Assembly: GCA_910584245.1 (NCBI GenBank)
Contig: CAJTZF010000002.1
Coordinates: 124,001-188,000, forward strand
DNA from: an uncultured Eubacterium sp.
GTDB taxonomy: Bacteria > Bacillota > Clostridia > Lachnospirales > Lachnospiraceae
Length of the DNA stretch: 64,000 bases
Reading direction: 5' to 3'
A program made the position numbers and the translations under genes. Every line of letters starts with the position of its first letter. Position 1 is the stretch's first letter. A model generated the notes under the pieces. The model made no database searches. It saw only the letters and a program-made list of their open reading frames with translations, and was not told the DNA's origin. Positions 45,341 through 52,923 of the stretch are shown here, one piece after another.

Positions 45341-46054
45341 ATGGCATCTTGGGTAACGCATTTGATGATTGCAGATAGCGTGTTGGATAACGTTTCCAGT
45401 TTGGACAGGCGTGGGTTTTGTGTGGGCAATATAGCGCCAGATTGTAATGTGGAAAATGAAGACTGGACTCAATTCACGCCCTCGCGCGCGGTAACACATT
45501 GGATGTCCGCTGAAAGAAAAACAGCTTCCGACTGTGACAGATTTTATAAAGAATATATTGAAAATAGAAGGCGGAAAATAAAGACGGATGAAGAATATTC
45601 GTTTCTTATGGGGTACTATTCCCATCTAATTACGGATGCGGAATTTCAGAGATTTATCCGTGATGAAGACAGGGTTGCTTCTGTTTGGAAACGAATAAAA
45701 GGGCATCCTGAGTTATTGGAAAAATCATCAGGTATGCCAGAAAATTGGGACTCTGTAAAAATTCTTATTAATAACAAGGATAGGATGAAAGATATTTATT
45801 CCATTGAGGCGGATTATTTAGAACGGCATCCTGAGTCCGGATACTTTACGGAAATCCTGGGGCTGACTACATTTCCGGACTATATGGAGTACCTTCCTGA
45901 CGGTGCAATTGTTCGGAAAATAGGCGTAATGGGGTATATTCCCAGGAAAGAAATAAGCGTGTATCCCTACATAGGAATATCAAAAGAAGAGTACGGATAT
46001 TTTATAGACCGGGCAACGAAGTTAGTTATGGAAGCATGCTTTATGAAGAGATAA
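45341..46054 (+). CDS. Zinc-dependent phospholipase C-like protein
   Basis: A 237-residue protein with the metal-ligand pattern of the zinc-dependent phospholipase C/S1-nuclease-like fold: WVTHLMIADSVL, GNIAPDC, AVTHWM, and MGYYSHLITDAEFQRFI. Such proteins are common in Clostridia and usually uncharacterised. There is no signal peptide, so it probably acts inside the cell, and phospholipase activity is only a fold-based guess. ATG 45341 follows AGAAGGAG. Confidence 0.7.
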   Translation: MASWVTHLMIADSVLDNVSSLDRRGFCVGNIAPDCNVENEDWTQFTPSRAVTHWMSAERKTASDCDRFYKEYIENRRRKIKTDEEYSFLMGYYSHLITDAEFQRFIRDEDRVASVWKRIKGHPELLEKSSGMPENWDSVKILINNKDRMKDIYSIEADYLERHPESGYFTEILGLTTFPDYMEYLPDGAIVRKIGVMGYIPRKEISVYPYIGISKEEYGYFIDRATKLVMEACFMKR

Positions 46055-46164
46055 AAGAGCAGATTGTGGGAACGTAGTATACGGTTAGAATGATTGCGTA
46101 GTCAATTGCATATAAACGGATGGGCAGATGTTGGGAATATTATCATATATAGTAGGGGAAATCA

Positions 46165-46632
46165 ATGAATGAAACACAAATTAAAGAAAAGTTAAAGAAT
46201 TATGCTGAAATACTGAATTCACTATATTCTGCAGGAATTGTTAGAACGTATAATAATCCTGTAGGAGATTATGCAGAGTGGATCGTAAGTATGAAATTAG
46301 GACTTGAGCTTCAGAAAAATAGTGCAGCAGGCTTTGATGCATTAGATAAAGGTACCGGATTACGTTATCAAGTAAAAAGTCGCTGGATGCATCCCGGAAA
46401 GAATAGTAGACAGTTAAATGTTATTCGGAATTATGATAAGAAACCATTTGATTATTTGGTTGCTGTAATATTTGGAGTAGATTTTGACGTTGAAGAGGCT
46501 TACCTAATTCCACATGAAATTATTGAGAAGTATTTTCCACAGAATAAACATCAAAATGGTATTGTGATAACATTGACAAATGACTTTGTATCTGACCCGC
46601 AAGTGAAGGATATTAAAGTAAAGTTAATGTAG
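46165..46632 (+). CDS. Nuclease-fold-like hypothetical protein (DUF6998-like)
   Basis: A 155-residue soluble protein. The arrangement NPVGDYAEWIVSMKLGLEL, then GFDALDKGTGLRYQVKSRW, resembles a PD-(D/E)xK fold with an early Glu, a central Asp and a QxK strand. I associate it with DUF6998-type proteins, often found in restriction or defence contexts, but I cannot confirm catalysis. The gene is much more AT-rich than its surroundings and has only a weak Shine-Dalgarno (AGGGGAAATCA), suggesting lateral acquisition. Confidence 0.55.
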   Translation: MNETQIKEKLKNYAEILNSLYSAGIVRTYNNPVGDYAEWIVSMKLGLELQKNSAAGFDALDKGTGLRYQVKSRWMHPGKNSRQLNVIRNYDKKPFDYLVAVIFGVDFDVEEAYLIPHEIIEKYFPQNKHQNGIVITLTNDFVSDPQVKDIKVKLM

Positions 46633-46734
46633 AATGGAGAATTGTAGTTTATGCAAGTTGTAGAGCAATCAGCCATAAATTAAAATCAGGACAACTAGTG
46701 TTTAAAGCATATACGAATGCAACTGTAACACAAT

Positions 46735-46863
46735 ATATGTGCCGGCGAAAATATCCGGGCATCGGAGGACATAATTACTGGCGCCAGCATCATAGAAGTT
46801 GCCTTGGGCTATGGCTGGCAGTCACATAGTAGGTTTACGAAAGCATTTAAAAAAGAATTATTA
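46735..46863 (+). pseudogene. Remnant of an AraC-family regulator (second helix-turn-helix)
   Basis: Translated in frame, this segment reads ...EDIITGASIIEVALGYGWQ followed by SHSRFTKAFKKEL, an unmistakable AraC/XylS C-terminal signature. A stop codon lies upstream in the same frame and there is no DNA-binding first half, sensor domain or plausible start. The preceding 100 bases are open in another frame without a recognisable product. Together with the low GC content it marks a decayed gene between the nuclease-like gene and the sirtuin. The rest of the 46633-46953 gap shows nothing I recognise. Confidence 0.7.
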
Positions 46864-46953
46864 TATATAACCGCTTTCATAGCGGAGATAAAAAAGGCGG
46901 GTGAAAACCAAATGGGATCACTCGTCTTTTTTGTTGCGGCAGGGTGTTTTACT

Positions 46954-47673
46954 TTATGTCGCCCAGGGGCGGAGTGTTTTGCCGATGGCGTCATTGATCT
47001 CGAGGTCTGCATGGGCATTCCGGCTTGTTTTGGATTTATTGATTAATATGAGCTTATTTCCGCGATAGTAGTCAATGAGGCCGGCGGCGGGATATACGGC
47101 GAGAGACGTTCCGCCGACGATAAGCACGTCTGCGTGTTTTATGTAGGAGATGGCTTTCTCCAGCACGTAGGAATCAAGACCCTCTTCATATAAAACGACG
47201 TCCGGTTTTATTGTTCCTCCGCAGTGACATACAGGAATGCCTTTTTGTGAAAGGATTTCGTCCAGCGGATAAAATTTTCCGCAGCTCATACAGTTGTTTC
47301 GGAGAACGGAGCCGTGGAGTTCCAAAACTTCTTTACTTCCCGCTTTCTGGTGAAGACCATCGATATTTTGTGTAATAACGGCGCGCAGCTTTCCCCTTTT
47401 TTCGAGCCTGGCGAGCGCGATATGGGCATCGTTTGGCTGGGCATCTTTAAAAATCATTTTGTTTCGGTAAAATCGGTAGAATTCCCCGGTGTTTTGTAGA
47501 AAAAACGTGTGGCTCAGTATTGTTTCCGGCGGGTAATCATATTGTTGGTTATAAAGTCCGTCCACACTTCGGAAATCGGGTATATTGCTCTCAGTAGAAA
47601 CCCCTGCGCCGCCAAAGAAAACGATGTTATCGCTTTCATCAATCCATTGTTTTAATTGTTCAAGTTCTTTCAT
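46954..47673 (-). CDS. cobB: NAD-dependent protein deacylase (sirtuin)
   Basis: A 239-residue Sir2-family enzyme removing acetyl or other acyl groups from lysines with NAD. Signatures: FFGGAGVSTESNIPDFRS, TQNIDGLHQKAG, the catalytic His in ELHGS, a four-Cys zinc site (CMSC, then CHC), and GTSLAVYPAAGL. It has its own promoter upstream and runs toward the AraC remnant. Length and motif order are complete. Confidence 0.95.
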   Translation of the reverse strand: MKELEQLKQWIDESDNIVFFGGAGVSTESNIPDFRSVDGLYNQQYDYPPETILSHTFFLQNTGEFYRFYRNKMIFKDAQPNDAHIALARLEKRGKLRAVITQNIDGLHQKAGSKEVLELHGSVLRNNCMSCGKFYPLDEILSQKGIPVCHCGGTIKPDVVLYEEGLDSYVLEKAISYIKHADVLIVGGTSLAVYPAAGLIDYYRGNKLILINKSKTSRNAHADLEINDAIGKTLRPWAT

Positions 47674-47711
47674 TAGGAACGACCAGCCTTTCTCATTATT
47701 TTAATAAAATT

Positions 47712-47740
47712 ATTATAACGTATCCTATATGGAATATCAA
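47712..47740 (-). promoter_or_regulatory. Predicted sirtuin promoter
   Basis: On the minus strand, TTGATA (47740-47735), 17 bases, TATAAT (47717-47712). A consensus -10 and good spacing place the start site near 47705, about 30 bases before the ATG. Confidence 0.65.
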
Positions 47741-47865
47741 GATGTTAGGTCAAAAGCATTTTTCGCCCGTATGGTTTCGGTATTCAGAATCCATCACGCA
47801 GGGAACATGCACCTTCGTCTTTTTTTGACATATAATCTAACAAAACGTATTAACGGGGGTTCGAT

Positions 47866-48870
47866 ATGAAAAAAATAACTGCGGTTGCACTCGTGCTATG
47901 TCTGGCTGTAGTGCAGTTGTGCGGATGTGGAAAATCGTCAGAAAAAGAGGTTGTCAAGGTAAGACTGAATGAGGTTGCCCATTCGATTTTTTATGCACCT
48001 CAGTATGTGGCGATTGAAAACGGCTACTTTGAAGAAGAGGGAATCGACATCGGGCTTGTGAATGGCGCCGGTGCGGACAATGTTATGACGGCGGTTCTGT
48101 CCGGTGAGGCGGACATCGGTTTTATGGGTTCAGAGGCATCTATCTATGTGTACAATCAGGGATCGGGAGAGAAGATTGTGAACTTCGCCCAGTTGACGCA
48201 GCGGGCAGGTAATTTTCTGGTGGCCAGAGAGAAGGACGAAGACTTTACGTGGGAGAAATTGAAAGGTAAGACAGTACTCGCGGGAAGGAAGGGCGGTATG
48301 CCGCAGATGGTATTTGAATACATACTAAAGAAAAACCGGATCGATCCGAAAAAGGATTTGACAATGGTACAAAATATTGATTTTGGTCTGACAGCAGAAG
48401 CCTTTGCCTCTGGTCAGGGGGAATATTCTGTAGAATTTGAACCGTTTGCGGCTTCTCTGGAAAAGGAGAAAAAAGGAGTCGTCGTGGCTTCGTTGGGCGT
48501 AGACAGTGGAAAAGTACCGTACACCGCATATTCGGCCAAGGAAAGCTATATTAACGAGCACCGTGATATCGTACAGAAGTTTACGAATGCCCTTCAAAAG
48601 GGTATGGATTATGTGAACAGCCATAGCCCGGAGGAGATCGCCAAAGTGATCCAGCCCCAGTTTGCCGAGACGGACGCCGGTGTGCTGACGACGATTGTCA
48701 AGCGCTATTATGAGCAGGATACATGGAAGGAAAATCTTATTTTTGAGAAGGAAAGCTTTACATTGCTACAAGATATATTAAAAACAGGTGGGGAGCTTAC
48801 AAAAGAAGTACCTTATGATGAGCTGGTTAATACTGCATTTGCGCAAAATGCAGCCGAAAAGAAAGAATAG
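47866..48870 (+). CDS. ABC transporter substrate-binding lipoprotein (NMT1/SsuA/ThiY-like)
   Basis: A 334-residue lipoprotein: a hydrophobic signal ends in a lipobox (VQLCGCGK) with the lipidated Cys near residue 22. The mature part has the NMT1/SsuA pattern: SIFYAPQYVAIENGYFEEEGIDI, TAVLSGEADIGFMGSEA and FEPFAASLEKE. Relatives bind taurine and alkylsulfonates, or pyrimidine precursors of thiamine. Neither permease nor ATPase is adjacent, so it is an orphan binding protein here, and the ligand cannot be told from sequence. A TATAAT lies at 47831-47836 upstream. Confidence 0.82.
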   Translation: MKKITAVALVLCLAVVQLCGCGKSSEKEVVKVRLNEVAHSIFYAPQYVAIENGYFEEEGIDIGLVNGAGADNVMTAVLSGEADIGFMGSEASIYVYNQGSGEKIVNFAQLTQRAGNFLVAREKDEDFTWEKLKGKTVLAGRKGGMPQMVFEYILKKNRIDPKKDLTMVQNIDFGLTAEAFASGQGEYSVEFEPFAASLEKEKKGVVVASLGVDSGKVPYTAYSAKESYINEHRDIVQKFTNALQKGMDYVNSHSPEEIAKVIQPQFAETDAGVLTTIVKRYYEQDTWKENLIFEKESFTLLQDILKTGGELTKEVPYDELVNTAFAQNAAEKKE

Positions 48871-48965
48871 GCTATAAACTAATTACGGTTGTAATCCGAT
48901 ATACATGATGTAGAGGTAGCTGGGCAAATGGATTTGCCCGCCAAAAATTCAAGGATGTGGTACAC

Positions 48966-49550
48966 ATGTATATAACGGATTCAGTAAAAAGCAGACAAAA
49001 ACAGATAGTCATGCACATCGGTCAAGGCCAAAAACAGACAGGGGTGGGAGGCGGTGTCACGGCTAGTTCGTCCTACGGTGAAAAGGCGGCGGTCGTTGAG
49101 CTTTCCCAGAAGGGACTTGAGCTGTCAGAACAAGCTTCTGTGAAAAAAGAGAAGCCGTACTGGGAGACGTATATGGAGAAGAAAAGGCTGGCGGCCCAGT
49201 CGCTTGCCAGGGCGTTTTCAAAAGCAGGGAAGACAAATAAGAAAAAGAAGACGCCTTCTAAAAATCTCTCTCGGGCACTTGCTATAGCCAGACGAATTAT
49301 GCGCGGGGACAAAGTTCCTCCGAAAGACGAGAGTTTTCTCTTTCGCTTTAATAGCGATTTATATTTAAAGGCAAAGATGATGGCTATGATTAATGAAAAT
49401 CCCAAAAAACACAAAAGTTTATTGGAGGAAGAACAGGAAGATCATGGAAGCGCCAGCGTTTCATCCCAGATGAAAAACGGGGAAGCCTCCGGGACGCCCG
49501 ATTCGGACGATACATCCGGACCGGACGATACATCGGAAGCCGTCGAATAA
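48966..49550 (+). CDS. Hypothetical basic protein with acidic repeat tail
   Basis: A 194-residue protein of no family I recognise. The N-terminus is MYITDSVKSRQKQIVMHIGQ. A VVELSQKGLELSEQA segment is followed by a strongly basic helical region (residues about 75-110, SKAGKTNKKKKTPSKNLSRAL). The last 45 residues are acidic and Ser-rich with a small repeat (DSDDTSGPDDTSEAVE). It has no signal peptide or membrane segment. The ATG follows AAGGA by ten bases; a GTG at 48957 is an alternative. A hairpin (GGGCAAAT/ATTTGCCC, 48922-48939) precedes it and a good terminator follows. Confidence 0.6.
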   Translation: MYITDSVKSRQKQIVMHIGQGQKQTGVGGGVTASSSYGEKAAVVELSQKGLELSEQASVKKEKPYWETYMEKKRLAAQSLARAFSKAGKTNKKKKTPSKNLSRALAIARRIMRGDKVPPKDESFLFRFNSDLYLKAKMMAMINENPKKHKSLLEEEQEDHGSASVSSQMKNGEASGTPDSDDTSGPDDTSEAVE

Positions 49551-49557
49551 AGTTAGA

Positions 49558-51216
49558 TCAAATGCGGAGCCGGAGTTTTACGGCTCCGCTCTTTATTTTG
49601 CCGGACTGGCAGCTGTAAAAGCGGACTACATAGGTTCCCTTTTTTAACAACACACTTTTTTTGTGCGATTTGCTGCGGAACCTTTTGTGCGACGTTCCCC
49701 GGATTACGATTTCGGTGGACGAAGATTTCATTCGCTTTTTCCAAGTAAAAGTGACGCGGTAAGTCTTTTTTCCAATCTTTTTTTTGCGGTACTTAATTTT
49801 CATTGGCTTTTTTAATTTTTGCTTCTTTTTTTGTTTTGCATGCCGGACTGACGGGACGGAAGATACAGCGGGCACATCCGGCGCTGGTGAAACGGCTGCC
49901 GGCGGCGTGGTTGCCGGTGTGTGCGGCCCCGCTGCAAACCCATCCTGTACGGCAAATAAAGTGCCGGAATCGTTTGAGTAATACAATGTACCATCAGTAT
50001 CAGCCGCTACACTGGACAGACAAAACTGCTTTCCCGTTTCGGGGAGATAAAGTGTTTTTATATCAGATGAATGTGTGGTTTCGTCATCTTCGATATAAAA
50101 AATACCGCCGGGGACTACATTTTGCGTAAAGTATACATATACTTTATAGTTGTTCTCCGGGGAAGCATATCCGGTGCATACGAGCGGAGAAGATTTTATA
50201 TCGCGCAAGTCTGGCGCGGAAACGGCATAAAGCATTTGCATGGAAGCCGGATCTATGACATTCACCCTCCCGTTTTGGCCGTCAAAACTGCACACGTATA
50301 ATCTGCCGTTATAGATGGTGGGCGTGCTTGTGCAATTAGCGCCCTGCGTGGCCGGGGAACATAAAGATAGTAGTGTTACACGTTGGAATGTGCCATCCGC
50401 ATTCATCTTTATTTGATAAAGGTACCCATTGTTAGTAGTGGTATAGTATGCCTCTGTCACATCATCATAGGTAATGCCTGCGCGGATGCCGCCCGCAGTT
50501 TTTGTATAACGGGACAGGTCGCAAGTATCGTATACCGTATCTTCTTTTAGGCTGTGGGAGATAATTGTCCCATTATCGCCGCCAAAAAGAAGAAAGGATT
50601 GCCCTGAGACGGCGCCGCTCCAGTAGTAACCGCACGGATTATCCGGGCTGGTATATGTCCACTGTGTCCGGCCATCGTCGGCTGACAGGCAGTAATATAG
50701 ACCGTCTGTTCCGGATGCATTTGTTGTTCCCGCATAGAGAAAGCCATCGTGGTAATAGGTTGTTGTAAGGGATTGCAGTCCAAACGGCTCGCTCGTCCAT
50801 AGGGAAGCCATCGTCTGTATATTTACACATTGTACTATGCCGCCGCTCAGCGGGATAAATAAATGGTTTCCGTTCAGGGTCATGCGGCATATGGAATTCA
50901 TAGGTGCCGCCAAGGTGAGAGCGGAACATACGGTTCCGCTCTTATCCAGCTGGTAGAGCGAAGATTTACACACAACATAAATATTTGTATCTGTGATAAC
51001 GGGGTCTGAATTGTATACCGTCTTTCCGCCCTGCTCAAATGCTATGTTCCATTTGGTTCCGGCCCGGTCTGGTTCGATGGGAGTTTTAGCCGGGGTAGTA
51101 TTGGCATTCGCCGTCCCATGCTCATTCCGAAAAGAAGACCAGGCCTGTACTGTATCAAAGGGTAACAATAAAAGTATGGCTGCGAACAGACATATGATCG
51201 TTTTTATTATTTTCAT
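49558..51216 (-). CDS. Secreted PQQ-like beta-propeller protein with basic C-terminal module
   Basis: A 552-residue exported protein: signal peptide ending near VQA (residue 25), then a repeated propeller with blades recognisable as NSDPVITDTNIYVVCKSSLY, HDGFLYAGTTNASGTDGLYY and YNGRLYVCSFDGQNGRVNVI. A Pro/Ala/Ser linker (about 425-455) leads to a very lysine- and arginine-rich fibronectin-III-like end. Its ATG overlaps the stop of the upstream DUF4430-type gene by four bases (ATGA), so the two are translationally coupled and share the cobalamin riboswitch. No dehydrogenase catalytic residues are evident. I infer a ligand-binding propeller, possibly for corrinoids. Confidence 0.78.
   Translation of the reverse strand: MKIIKTIICLFAAILLLLPFDTVQAWSSFRNEHGTANANTTPAKTPIEPDRAGTKWNIAFEQGGKTVYNSDPVITDTNIYVVCKSSLYQLDKSGTVCSALTLAAPMNSICRMTLNGNHLFIPLSGGIVQCVNIQTMASLWTSEPFGLQSLTTTYYHDGFLYAGTTNASGTDGLYYCLSADDGRTQWTYTSPDNPCGYYWSGAVSGQSFLLFGGDNGTIISHSLKEDTVYDTCDLSRYTKTAGGIRAGITYDDVTEAYYTTTNNGYLYQIKMNADGTFQRVTLLSLCSPATQGANCTSTPTIYNGRLYVCSFDGQNGRVNVIDPASMQMLYAVSAPDLRDIKSSPLVCTGYASPENNYKVYVYFTQNVVPGGIFYIEDDETTHSSDIKTLYLPETGKQFCLSSVAADTDGTLYYSNDSGTLFAVQDGFAAGPHTPATTPPAAVSPAPDVPAVSSVPSVRHAKQKKKQKLKKPMKIKYRKKKIGKKTYRVTFTWKKRMKSSSTEIVIRGTSHKRFRSKSHKKSVLLKKGTYVVRFYSCQSGKIKSGAVKLRLRI
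49564..49600 (+). terminator. Rho-independent terminator of the 49-kb hypothetical gene
   Basis: GCGGAGCCG (49564-49572) and CGGCTCCGC (49581-49589) form a nine-base-pair GC stem followed by TCTTTATTTTG. It lies 13 bases past the stop and overlaps the 3' end of the convergent beta-propeller gene, whose final codons encode the stem. Confidence 0.75.
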
Positions 51217-52400
51217 TTTATTTTCACCCGCACGATGTTGCTGTAACCACTATACACCTTTTTCCGGTTTTGTATGGCATAGCTGCGTACCTTCACGAAA
51301 TAAGTGCCCTTTTTAAATTTTTTCTTCACTTTTGTGTCGTAAGTGGAAGAAAATTTTTTAAAGTTTTTCTTTTTTTTCTTTGAAAAGAAAAGCTGGTATC
51401 CGTCCGCTCTGGCCGCCTCTTTCCACTTAAAAGTAACATTTTTCTTCGAAATGGAAGCTTTCAGCTTTTTAGGACGTGCCGGCTTTTTCCATTTCTTTTC
51501 GTCATGTATAACACAGGAATGGTTGGCAGGAAAAGGCGTCGGTGAGGCCGGCGGGGCTGATGTTGGCACAGATGCCTCTGTCACGACGATTGTGGAAGAG
51601 GCATGGGAATTTTCCGGAATGCCGTCTTTCAGTCTGCCGCCTGTAGCCGTATATACGCCTGGCTGTTTGAGCGTCAGCAGTGCCGTACCATTCTTATCGG
51701 TGGAAACGGTATGGATCCATTGTTCCCCTTGAAAAATATGTATATCTTCGCCAGCGGCGGGGTTTGTGCCGCCGTCAAAACCATTCTCCTTGAAATAGGT
51801 TATAGTAAGCGGGGTACCGGCTTCCGTCCCATACTTCTCCTTGCTAAACCAGCTATAGTTTGTATAGGCGCCGAAGTCTCCCGCATTGGGATCATAACAT
51901 GCCTGACGGAAAAATACGATGCTGTCGCCATCTTTAATAGGGCATTGGTCCGGCGTATATTGAAAACCGGTCGCTTCGTCTGACGGGGATTCGTTGTTTA
52001 CGCGGAACGACCAGTAAGCATAGTAGTCTAATAGTTTCTCTCCCTTGATATGTGCCGGGCATCCGTAAGAAAAAGTCAGGTCCTCCGTCGGAGAAGAGGA
52101 TGTATCCGCTACATATTTTCCAAGCGCATGTGCCGCTGTAAAATATTCTGACGTCAGGACAGGGAGTTCGATATCCCCGCTTTCTACAGTAAATGTCTGA
52201 TGGATCCGTGTGACGTCGTCTTTTGACAGCGTAACTTCCTCGGCGATAAGTGTAGAATCGACATCTTCTACCTTTACGTTTACTGTGATTGTGTCCGCTG
52301 TGGTTTGTGTGTCTGCATAAACATTCGCAGAAATGCCGGGCGTCGTAATACTCAAGGCAAATGTGAGAATACATGCAGACAGTTTCTTAATCGTATTCAT
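51213..52400 (-). CDS. Secreted transcobalamin-like (DUF4430-type) protein under a cobalamin riboswitch
   Basis: A 395-residue exported protein; the signal peptide ends near VYA (residue 29). Residues about 35-170 resemble DUF4430, the fold of the C-terminal domain of mammalian transcobalamin and intrinsic factor, with YYAYWSFRVNNES and CPIKDGDSIVFFRQ. A prealbumin-like strand region (TDKNGTALLTLKQPGVYTAT), a Pro-rich linker and a lysine-rich fibronectin-III-like module (about 305-395) follow. The start at 52400 has GAGGA upstream; seven extra in-frame codons reach 52421 without support. Its leader contains a cobalamin riboswitch, so a role in corrinoid capture is likely. Confidence 0.8.
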   Translation of the reverse strand: MNTIKKLSACILTFALSITTPGISANVYADTQTTADTITVNVKVEDVDSTLIAEEVTLSKDDVTRIHQTFTVESGDIELPVLTSEYFTAAHALGKYVADTSSSPTEDLTFSYGCPAHIKGEKLLDYYAYWSFRVNNESPSDEATGFQYTPDQCPIKDGDSIVFFRQACYDPNAGDFGAYTNYSWFSKEKYGTEAGTPLTITYFKENGFDGGTNPAAGEDIHIFQGEQWIHTVSTDKNGTALLTLKQPGVYTATGGRLKDGIPENSHASSTIVVTEASVPTSAPPASPTPFPANHSCVIHDEKKWKKPARPKKLKASISKKNVTFKWKEAARADGYQLFFSKKKKKNFKKFSSTYDTKVKKKFKKGTYFVKVRSYAIQNRKKVYSGYSNIVRVKIK

Positions 52401-52454
52401 TTTTTCCTCATTTCCGCACATTTGTTGTGCTTTTTATTTTTTGGATGTTCAAAT

Positions 52455-52504
52455 AAAAGTAAGAAATAAGAAATCCCCTTCTGTCCGGAACAGGACATAA
52501 GGGG
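52455..52504 (-). terminator. Expression-platform terminator of the cobalamin riboswitch
   Basis: On the minus strand, CCCCTTATGTCC (52504-52493) pairs with GGACAGAAGGGG (52486-52475), followed by ATTTCTTATTTCTTAC. It lies between the aptamer and the DUF4430-type start, where cobalamin binding would favour termination. Confidence 0.75.
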
Positions 52505-52564
52505 ACTGTAATGACATAAAAGATAAGTGCCAAAACATTCCCTCTCCCTCCGAAAGGTCGTATT

Positions 52565-52740
52565 TCAAAACTGTATGGCAGGTCTTCCGACTTATGCATC
52601 AACTGAGGACAACGCCTTCCCAGACCAGACAGCTTGAGTGGTCCAGTGGCTGGCAGAACATAAGTCTGCCATGTCGTCCGCATACTCAAATACGGCAGCG
52701 GGGGCTGTGCCGGACTCGAACCGGCTTCCCTCTATAGGAA
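52565..52740 (-). promoter_or_regulatory. Cobalamin (B12) riboswitch aptamer
   Basis: On the minus strand the conserved pieces occur in order: GGGAAGCCGGTTCGAGTCCG, then GCACAGCCCCCGCTGCC, the B12 box AGCCACTG (around 52651-52644), CTGGGAAGGCG, and the closing AAGTCGGAAGACCTGCC ending at 52577. These match the cobalamin riboswitch core closely. Its T-loop-like GGTTCGAGTCC is part of the receptor, not a tRNA. The 52401-52923 stretch without a gene is therefore a promoter, a long hairpin, this aptamer and a terminator. Confidence 0.95.
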
Positions 52741-52755
52741 TTTTTCTATTCCTTG

Positions 52756-52816
52756 TTCTGTCCACGGGGATCTCCCTTGCCTTTGGCGCATGTAATGGGA
52801 GATCCCGTGGACAGAA
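52756..52816 (-). repeat. Long 5'-leader hairpin upstream of the cobalamin aptamer
   Basis: TTCTGTCCACGGG...CTCCC (52756-52776) and GGGAGATCCCGTGGACAGAA (52797-52816) are complementary over 20 pairs with one bulged G and a 20-base loop. It lies between the predicted start site (about 52846) and the aptamer. No U-tract follows in either direction. It could stabilise the transcript or act on pyrBI read-through. I do not recognise it as part of the standard riboswitch. Confidence 0.6.
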
Positions 52817-52852
52817 ACCAATACAGCTACTTATTATTAAATCCAATTTATG

Positions 52853-52881
52853 ATTATAACAGCGCCGCCATAAAAATGCAA
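52853..52881 (-). promoter_or_regulatory. Promoter of the cobalamin-riboswitch operon
   Basis: On the minus strand, TTGCAT (52881-52876), 17 bases, TATAAT (52858-52853). It lies in the gap after pyrI and directs a leader of about 450 bases before the DUF4430-type start. Confidence 0.7.
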
Positions 52882-52923
52882 GAAGCAATAGAATAGAAAT
52901 GTTCCCTCTTTTGTGCATTGGGA

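Noticed and set aside
46633..46780. An open stretch upstream of the AraC remnant as a separate gene.
   Set aside because: No start with a ribosome binding site and no recognisable product; treated as decayed sequence.
47825..47853. TTGACA-17-TATTAA as the promoter of the substrate-binding lipoprotein gene.
   Set aside because: The start site would fall on the ribosome binding site, leaving almost no leader. The TATAAT at 47831 is a better -10, though without a good -35.
52712..52722. GGACTCGAACC looks like the T-arm of a tRNA on the minus strand.
   Set aside because: No acceptor stem, anticodon arm or CCA region fits. The sequence is part of the cobalamin riboswitch core (GCCGGTTCGAGTCCGGC).
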